64,000 nucleotides of DNA from Treponema sp. (GTDB lineage: Bacteria > Spirochaetota > Spirochaetia > Treponematales > Treponemataceae), in contig JAFUDX010000002.1 of NCBI GenBank assembly GCA_017464425.1, positions 62,001 to 126,000 on the forward strand. The letters are read 5' to 3'. The notes beneath the pieces are model-generated. The model was given only the letters and a program-made list of their open reading frames with translations, had not been told where the DNA came from and did not search any database. The position numbers and the translations under genes are program-made. This document shows positions 59,015 through 64,000 of this stretch, in pieces (the first letter of the stretch is position 1; each line of letters starts with the position of its first letter).

Positions 59015-60688
59015 TTATCTCCGTTCCGCCAAAAACACTTCCGCTTCGTTTTCGCCGCTTGTTGTGGAATAAAAATACGGCGTTTCCGCGTCAAACTCGC
59101 CCGCGCAGGTATCGACCATTTTGAAACTTCGGGGGGGATAGAGTAAGTTAGCAGTGAGCAGTGAGCAGTGAGCAGTTTTTGCAGTGGGGGAAGTCTCCCC
59201 CTCGCTACAACCCGCTTCGCGGTTTTCCGCTACCCCCTCTGCGGTGGTTGCCACCCCCGCAACGCCCCCACTTCGTTCCATCTCACAGATCTTTTCCAGC
59301 TTCCACAAAAACCACTCGTCTATCTTGGTGATTTCGTGAATCTCTTCCACGCTGAGCAGTTTGCGCTTTAGTGCCTGATAAATCGCGAAAATGCGCTGGT
59401 CGGTGCATTGGGTGACGCGCTCGCGGATTTTTTCGTCGCCCTCTTTGACGAACGCGGGAAGGTTCAAATCTTTTACGCCCACTTCAAGCCCGCGAGCCGC
59501 TTTTAAAATCGCTTCCTCAAAGTTCTGCCCGATTGCCATGACTTCGCCGGTCGCTTTCATCTGCGTGCCGAGCTTTCGGGCGGCGTACACGAATTTGTCA
59601 AACGGGAACTTCGGCATTTTCACTACGACATAATCCAAGACCGGCTCAAAGCAGGCTTTCGTTTTTTTGGTCACGAAGTTCGGGATTTCATCTAAGGTGT
59701 AGCCAACGGCGATGAGCGCGGCGACTTTTGCAATTGGGTAGCCGGTCGCCTTGCTTGCGAGAGCCGAAGAGCGGGAAACACGCGGGTTCACTTCAATCAC
59801 GGCGTATTCAAAGCTGTCGGGATTGAGCGCGAACTGGCAGTTACAGCCGCCTTCAATTTCAAGCGCGGAGATGATGTTGAGTGCCGCCGAGCGCAACATC
59901 TGATATTCCTTGTCGGCAAGCGTAACGGTTGGCGCAATGACAATGCTGTCTCCCGTATGAACGCCCACTGGGTCAAAGTTTTCCATTGAACAGACGGTAA
60001 TCACATTGCCCTTCGAGTCGCGCATGACCTCAAATTCAACTTCCTTCCAGCCCGAAATACATTTTTCTACGAGAATCTGATGAATCGGACTTCGGTGTAA
60101 GCCGTTGTGCGCAATTTCGTCTAGCTCGCGGTCGTTCGCCACAATGCCGCCGCCTGTGCCACCGAGCGTGAATGCGGGGCGGATAATCGCGGGGAAGCCG
60201 ATTTCGTTATGCACAAAGTCCGCCGCATCCTCGTAGGTTGTCATCACTTTTGAGGGAATGCACGGCTCGCCGATTGACTCCATCGTGTCCTTAAAAAGCT
60301 GTCGGTCTTCCGCCTTGTCAATCGTGAGCGGGCGCGCACCCAAAAGCTGCACGCCGTGGCTTTCCAAAAATCCCGACTTCGCAAGCTCCATGCTCAAAGT
60401 AAGCCCTGTCTGCCCGCCCAAAGTCGAAAGGAGCGAATCGGGCTTTTCTTTTTCGATAATGCGCTTGAGCGTGGGAAGCGTGAGCGGCTCCAAGTAAATT
60501 TCGTCCGCCATAACATGGTCGGTCATAAGCGTGGCAGGGTTTGAGTTCACCAAACACACTTCCAAGCCCTGCTGCTTCAACGCCTTGCACGCCTGGTTTC
60601 CCGCGTAGTCAAATTCCGCCGCCTGCCCAATCACAATCGGACCCGAACCAATTATCATTACTTTGTGAATGTCTTTGTTAAGTGGCAT
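59015..60688 (-). CDS. carB: Carbamoyl-phosphate synthase large chain, N-terminal half only
   Basis: 557 residues, about half of the usual 1070. The first ATP-grasp unit is complete (MIIGSGPIVIGQAAEFDYAG, LSTLGGQTGL, IIRPAFTLGGTGGG, EVMRDSKGNVITVCSMENFDPVGVHTGDS, VIEVNPRVSRSSALASKATGYP). Around residues 470-518 the usual linker helices are replaced by repeat-derived sequence (VATTAEGVAENREAGC ... SPTAKTAHCSLLTANLL). The family block FKMVDTCAGEFDAETPYFYST follows, and the frame ends 17 codons later at the point where the second half should start. It is either a split subunit whose partner is elsewhere or a truncated gene. A leader terminator lies upstream. Confidence 0.85.
   Translation of the reverse strand: MPLNKDIHKVMIIGSGPIVIGQAAEFDYAGNQACKALKQQGLEVCLVNSNPATLMTDHVMADEIYLEPLTLPTLKRIIEKEKPDSLLSTLGGQTGLTLSMELAKSGFLESHGVQLLGARPLTIDKAEDRQLFKDTMESIGEPCIPSKVMTTYEDAADFVHNEIGFPAIIRPAFTLGGTGGGIVANDRELDEIAHNGLHRSPIHQILVEKCISGWKEVEFEVMRDSKGNVITVCSMENFDPVGVHTGDSIVIAPTVTLADKEYQMLRSAALNIISALEIEGGCNCQFALNPDSFEYAVIEVNPRVSRSSALASKATGYPIAKVAALIAVGYTLDEIPNFVTKKTKACFEPVLDYVVVKMPKFPFDKFVYAARKLGTQMKATGEVMAIGQNFEEAILKAARGLEVGVKDLNLPAFVKEGDEKIRERVTQCTDQRIFAIYQALKRKLLSVEEIHEITKIDEWFLWKLEKICEMERSGGVAGVATTAEGVAENREAGCSEGETSPTAKTAHCSLLTANLLYPPRSFKMVDTCAGEFDAETPYFYSTTSGENEAEVFLAERR
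59147..59175. repeat. GCAGTGAGCAG tandem repeat in carB
   Basis: GTTAGCAGTGAGCAG followed by two more TGAGCAG units. Same family as 17653-17684 in tonB. Confidence 0.65.
59184..59240. repeat. GC-rich repeat inside carB, shared with tonB
   Basis: GTGGGGGAAGTCTCCCCCTC, then a CCGCTTCGCGG hairpin and TTCCGCTACCCC. Relative to the carB strand it is inverted compared with the tonB copy. It replaces the native linker segment. Confidence 0.65.
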
Positions 60689-60709
60689 AAAACACCTCTA
60701 AATTTCTCA

Positions 60710-60785
60710 TAGAGGGCACAGAGTTCACAGAGAGATTTTTGAATAAAACTTTTGTTTCTCTGTGTACTCTTAAGCTCTGTGAGGA
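60710..60785. repeat. Intergenic CACAGAG/CTCTGTG palindrome
   Basis: CACAGAG occurs twice at 60717-60732 and CTCTGTG twice at 60763-60782, able to fold into a long hairpin. Similar CACAGAG/CTCTGTG elements are scattered in many genomes. It lies in the carB leader. Confidence 0.55.
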
Positions 60786-60798
60786 ATTCATATAACGC

Positions 60799-60840
60799 AA
60801 AAAAATGGCGACACCATCACCGCTTGATAGTGTCGCCATT
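60799..60840 (-). terminator. Intrinsic terminator in the carB leader
   Basis: On the minus strand AATGGCGACAC (60830-60840) pairs perfectly with GTGTCGCCATT (60804-60814), with ATCA/TGAT extending the stem, then at least five T. It starts about 10 nt after a -10 box. Confidence 0.8.
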
Positions 60841-60850
60841 GACATCTCTT

Positions 60851-60879
60851 AATATACCGAAATGAACGTTTTTTGTAAA
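60851..60879 (-). promoter_or_regulatory. Promoter immediately before the carB leader terminator
   Basis: Minus strand TTTACA (plus coordinates 60874-60879), 17-nt spacer, TATATT (60851-60856). The predicted RNA would reach the terminator after about 45 nt, so this is either an attenuated carB promoter or a small-RNA unit. Confidence 0.55.
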
Positions 60880-60887
60880 CTGTATTG

Positions 60888-60985
60888 AGGTCGGAAAAAA
60901 TGTAGAATTTTCTATATTTTAGGTCAGAAAAAATGTAGATTTTGCCTTGTTTTAGCCCCGAAAAAATGTTATTCTTCACTCATGG
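60888..60985. repeat. 33-nt tandem repeat upstream of the ATPase gene, about 3 copies
   Basis: Units begin at 60888, 60921 and 60954 (AGGTCGGAAAAAATGTAGA..., AGGTCAGAAAAAATGTAGA..., AGCCCCGAAAAAATGTT...). The last unit runs into the ATG at 60982 and supplies its -10. Confidence 0.8.
60967..60975 (+). promoter_or_regulatory. Extended -10 of the ATPase gene, leaderless geometry
   Basis: TGTTATTCT (60967-60975), then 6 nt (TCACTC), then ATG 60982. No Shine-Dalgarno. Confidence 0.55.
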
Positions 60986-62271
60986 AACGATTCGCCATTC
61001 AGGAAATGAAAAAATGGAAAGAAAAGCCGAACCGTAAGCCACTCGTGCTCATGGGGGCACGGCAGGTAGGAAAAACGTGGCTCATGCAGGAATTCGGCAG
61101 GCGATTCTATGAAAATGTCGCTTACATTTCTTTCTATAACAATTCGGCGGTAAAAGCTGTTTTTGAATCTGACTATGACATTCATCGCATTCTTTCCGCT
61201 TTGAACATTGAGGCGGGCTTTGCAATTCAGCCTGAAACAACGCTCATTATTTTTGACGAAATTCAAAACGCGCCAAAAGCCTTTGAGTCGCTGAAATATT
61301 TTTGCGAGGAAGCAAGCGAATATCATGTAATGGCGGCTGGTTCTCTGCTTGGGGTCGCGCTTCATCAGGGTGTGTCGTATCCTGTGGGAAAGGTTGACCT
61401 TTTGCATCTCTATCCGCTGAATTTTCGTGAATATCTGTATGCAATGAACGAAAAGCCCCTTGCCGATGCCCTTCTTTCAAACGATTTTTCCCTCATTGAC
61501 GGATTTGCAGAAAAATATATCTATCATCTTAAAAATTACTATTATGTGGGCGGGCTTCCAGAAGTCGTGCAGAATTTTGTCCTTCACACCGATTACAATG
61601 AAGTGCGCGAAATCCAAAAAACAATTCTTGCCCAATATCACGGTGATTTCGGAAAACATGCCTCTTCTTCGGAACTTCCGCGAATCAACATGGTGTGGGA
61701 TTCGATTCCCATGCAACTAGCAAAAGAGAACAAAAAATTCTTTTTCGGAAAAATCAAGCACGGTGCGCGGAGCGGGGATTTTGAGCTTGCAATCCAGTGG
61801 CTTTTGGACAGCGGGCTTGTGCATAAAGTGAGCCGCGTAAACGAACCGCATGTGCCGCTTTCCGCATACAAGGATTTTTCTGCGTATAAGCTGTTTGTCC
61901 TCGATGTGGGGCTTTTGTGCGCAATGAGAGAACTAAACGCAAAGACGATTCTGAACGGAACTGATTTGTTCGTGGAATTTAAGGGCGCGCTTACCGAGCA
62001 ATATGTTCTGCAAGAGCTTGTAAGCGCAACGAGCTACACGCCGTACTATTACGGAACGGAAAAAGCGACCTTTGAGCAGGATTTTTTGATTCAGAAAGAC
62101 AACGATATTGTTCCAATAGAAGTAAAAGCCGAAACGAATGTGCGTTCCCAGAGTCTCAAAGCGTTTTACGACAAATTTGCGCCAAAACACTCCGTGCGAT
62201 TTTCCCTGCTCCCTTACAAGAATCAAGAATGGATGGAAAATATTCCGCTGTATGCCGTGTGCAGTTTGTAA
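60982..62271 (+). CDS. AAA-type ATP-binding protein with DUF4143 domain
   Basis: 429 residues. Walker A GARQVGKTW (about 27-35), Walker B LIIFDEIQNAP (about 92-102), sensor GSLLGVAL, then the C-terminal DUF4143 domain (about 200-400) with a PD-(D/E)xK-like ending (FEQDFLIQKDNDIVPIEVKAE). The family is abundant in gut bacteria and of unknown function; nuclease activity has been proposed for the C-terminus. It is intact, unlike the fragment at 55520. Three 33-nt repeats precede it. Confidence 0.85.
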   Translation: MERFAIQEMKKWKEKPNRKPLVLMGARQVGKTWLMQEFGRRFYENVAYISFYNNSAVKAVFESDYDIHRILSALNIEAGFAIQPETTLIIFDEIQNAPKAFESLKYFCEEASEYHVMAAGSLLGVALHQGVSYPVGKVDLLHLYPLNFREYLYAMNEKPLADALLSNDFSLIDGFAEKYIYHLKNYYYVGGLPEVVQNFVLHTDYNEVREIQKTILAQYHGDFGKHASSSELPRINMVWDSIPMQLAKENKKFFFGKIKHGARSGDFELAIQWLLDSGLVHKVSRVNEPHVPLSAYKDFSAYKLFVLDVGLLCAMRELNAKTILNGTDLFVEFKGALTEQYVLQELVSATSYTPYYYGTEKATFEQDFLIQKDNDIVPIEVKAETNVRSQSLKAFYDKFAPKHSVRFSLLPYKNQEWMENIPLYAVCSL

Positions 62272-62275
62272 CCCC

Positions 62276-62304
62276 CTGTAATTTCCTCCAATCTATGCTA
62301 CACT
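62276..62304 (+). promoter_or_regulatory. Promoter of the ketopantoate-reductase-like gene, leaderless geometry
   Basis: CTGTAA (62276-62281), 17-nt spacer, TGcTACACT (-10 at 62299-62304). Exactly 6 nt (ACTCAT) precede ATG 62311, placing transcription start on the start codon. Confidence 0.6.
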
Positions 62305-62310
62305 ACTCAT

Positions 62311-63225
62311 ATGGAAATCAAAAAAGTCACGGTTATCGGTGTGGGCGCGGTGGGTGCGGTGCTTGCCTCAAAACTCACGAAGTATCTCGGAAAAGAAAAT
62401 GTCGAATGTCTTGCTGACGGCGAGCGAAAACTGCGCTACGAGCGGGACGGAATCTTTTTGAACGGTGAAAAACAAGATTTCAATTTTGTGGAAAGCGCGA
62501 ACGCACAAGAAAGCGACTTGATTCTTATCACGACAAAAAATCTGCACCTTGCAGAGGCGATTTCCATGATGAAAAACGCCTGCGGAACGCACACGCTCAT
62601 TCTTTCTGTGCTCAACGGAATCCAAAGCGAGCGGGAAATTGCGAAATTCTACGGCGAGGAAAATCTTCTGTACGGATTTGTGATTAGCCTGAATTCAATC
62701 CATGTCGGAAGCAAAATCGAGTGTTCTGACTTTGGCACGGTCGTTTTTGGCGAAAAATCAAACGAAAAAACGGAGCGAGTCGCTGCCCTTTCTGCGCTTT
62801 TTGAAAAATCAGGAATCCGCTTTAAAAATCCTGATGACATTCACTTTGAAATGTGGAAAAAATTCCTCATAAACACGGTGTTCAACACGCTTTCGGCAAT
62901 CACGCGCTCACCCTACGGTGGATTCAAGTACGAAGTCATGCAAAATCTTGCGCGAAAAGTCGGAACGGAAGTGGTCGCAGTGGCGAATGCTGAGGGAATT
63001 GCGCTCACCGAAAAAATGACTGACGACGCAATCAATATGATGTGCCACCATGATCCGCACGGAAAAACGAGCATGCTCCAAGATATGGAAGCCGGTCGCA
63101 AAAGCGAAAACGAATTTTTCTTGGGAACGATTGCCCGCCTTGCCAAAAAGCACAAAATCCCCGCCCCGTACTCAGAATTTTTGCGCGACCTTGTTGAAGG
63201 AAGCGAACTCGTGCGGAATGTGTAA
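62311..63225 (+). CDS. Ketopantoate reductase-like (PanE/ApbA) dehydrogenase
   Basis: 304 residues. N-terminal NADP Rossmann motif GVGAVGAVLA (about 9-18), TTKNLHL and SVLNGIQSE (substrate loop), K-x-LINT in MWKKFLINTVFN (catalytic Lys) and a C-terminal helical domain with E-x3-H/D. The family reduces 2-dehydropantoate in coenzyme A synthesis, though close paralogues act on other substrates. No pan genes are adjacent, so panE is not assigned with certainty. Confidence 0.82.
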   Translation: MEIKKVTVIGVGAVGAVLASKLTKYLGKENVECLADGERKLRYERDGIFLNGEKQDFNFVESANAQESDLILITTKNLHLAEAISMMKNACGTHTLILSVLNGIQSEREIAKFYGEENLLYGFVISLNSIHVGSKIECSDFGTVVFGEKSNEKTERVAALSALFEKSGIRFKNPDDIHFEMWKKFLINTVFNTLSAITRSPYGGFKYEVMQNLARKVGTEVVAVANAEGIALTEKMTDDAINMMCHHDPHGKTSMLQDMEAGRKSENEFFLGTIARLAKKHKIPAPYSEFLRDLVEGSELVRNV

Positions 63226-63411
63226 AAAGTCGCACAAAGCATACCGCACATTGGAAAAAAATTAGAGATATTAGAAATTTCTCCCTAAAAAAATCGAATT
63301 TTCTTATAAATTTTTCATGAAAAGTTTAAAATACTCTTGACATGCGGGGGAGGGGCATTAACATGCCTTATCCTTATTTTTAAAGGAAATTCAATCAAAA
63401 TGGAGAAAGAT

Positions 63412-64000
63412 ATGAAAAAGTTGTTTGCCGCTGTCATTGCGAGTGTGGCATTTATGTTTGGACTTGCTTCGTGTCAAAATGAAGAAGTTAGCCTTGCAGA
63501 ATTAGCGTATAATTCTAAGTCTGAGCAAGCAACAGTATACACAGTAACATTTAATGCAAACGGTGGAAGTCTTACAAAAAAAAGACAAAATGTAGAAGAA
63601 AATGTGGCGACAGCCCTTACAAGTGTCAGTGCCCTTGGTGCTACATACTCTGACCACACTTTTCTTTACTGGAATACAGAAAGTGATGGAAGTGGTGACT
63701 CTTATGCTGACGGGGAAACTATTTCGCTTACTCAAAACTTGACACTTTACGCACAGTGGTTCTCGAACAGTAATATTTATTCTTTCCACAGTTCTGTAAC
63801 CAACTTAGCCAGTGGCACTGACGGGCAAATGGGAACAAGCGCAAGCTACTGCTACTTTGGCGACTGGCCACAAACTATAAAAGCAAACAATGTTAGCATA
63901 TATGAAAAAGCAACTGTTATAATGGGTGGCTTTACTTATTATTTGGGAGATGACGGCAACTATTACGCAAAGTGCACTGAAAATGCCTATAATTCAGGCT
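63412..64000 (+). CDS. InlB-repeat lipoprotein (3' end outside window)
   Basis: 196 residues visible. Lipoprotein signal MKKLFAAVIASVAFMFGLASC (lipobox GLASC, Cys21). Residues about 42-102 form one InlB B-repeat (VYTVTFNANGGSLTKKRQNV ... YADGETISLTQNLTLYAQW). After it comes SYCYFGDWPQTIKANN...MGGFTYYLGDDGNYYAKCTENAYNSG, the opening of a DUF6273-like domain common in treponemal surface proteins. GGAGAA precedes the ATG, and TTGACA at about 63337 may be its -35. The frame runs off the right edge. Confidence 0.82.
   Translation, partial: MKKLFAAVIASVAFMFGLASCQNEEVSLAELAYNSKSEQATVYTVTFNANGGSLTKKRQNVEENVATALTSVSALGATYSDHTFLYWNTESDGSGDSYADGETISLTQNLTLYAQWFSNSNIYSFHSSVTNLASGTDGQMGTSASYCYFGDWPQTIKANNVSIYEKATVIMGGFTYYLGDDGNYYAKCTENAYNSG

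Noticed and set aside
60888..60985. Possible CRISPR-like array before the ATPase
   Set aside because: Head-to-tail repeats with no unique spacers and no cas genes.

Overview
This window looks like chromosome from a pectin-degrading, host- or gut-associated spirochaete of the genus Treponema. That is inferred from the gene content: large secreted pectinases, BspA-like leucine-rich-repeat and InlB-repeat lipoproteins, a FliL-like protein beside an ECF sigma/anti-sigma pair, outer-membrane and TonB/ExbBD genes, and AT-rich, spirochaete-style codon use. No rRNA, CRISPR array or intact transposon was seen. One tRNA (Cys, GCA) is present.

Layout. 1-8.7 kb: YgiQ-type radical SAM protein (cut by the left edge), an Lrp/AsnC regulator, an M15 peptidase, a secreted unknown, a stand-alone ketoacyl-ACP synthase, endonuclease III, MscS, a lipoprotein, and DAHP synthase behind what looks like a Tyr/Phe leader-peptide attenuator. 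8.8-21 kb: leuS, a gluconate 5-dehydrogenase-like SDR, a soluble MCP-like coiled coil, an orphan ABC ATPase, PepF, exbB-exbD-tonB, and a GGDEF/PilZ pair. 21-26 kb: pectin locus with an esterase, a small secreted protein and a PL9 pectate lyase. 26-32 kb: DTW protein, GH3 hexosaminidase, tRNA-Cys, GNAT, thioredoxin reductase and a radical SAM protein. 32-37 kb: an accessory stretch with a repeat-containing frameshifted coiled-coil/HTH gene, tiny genes, a 1040-residue unknown and an orphan AbiEi antitoxin. 37-42 kb: gpx-lacA divergent from ohrR-Gfo/Idh-PFL-SDR. 42-53 kb: LRR lipoprotein, pyrG, a glycogen-binding domain protein, and a giant pectin methylesterase/rhamnogalacturonan acetylesterase fusion. 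53-56.6 kb: a decaying accessory island (nucleotidyltransferase, HEPN-like protein, ATPase and porin fragments). 56.7-64 kb: XRE regulator, FliL-like, sigma/anti-sigma, a half-length carB, an AAA/DUF4143 ATPase, a ketopantoate-reductase-like gene, and the start of an InlB-repeat lipoprotein.

How it works together. The secreted esterases and lyases would strip acetyl and methyl esters from pectin and then cleave it. The gluconate dehydrogenase-like SDR may take part in sugar-acid metabolism, and TonB/ExbBD would energise outer-membrane uptake. The peroxide genes (gpx, trxB) share an identical 26-bp palindromic promoter element with the ohrR intergenic region, which defines a small OhrR regulon.

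Most notable signals: (1) a Tyr/Phe leader peptide with four mutually exclusive pairing segments upstream of DAHP synthase; (2) the shared OhrR-type box; (3) about ten genes whose -10 box lies only 6-10 nt before the ATG with no Shine-Dalgarno, suggesting frequent leaderless transcripts; (4) palindromic or low-complexity repeats inserted in frame in tonB, carB and pepF; (5) a carB that stops exactly at the inter-domain linker.
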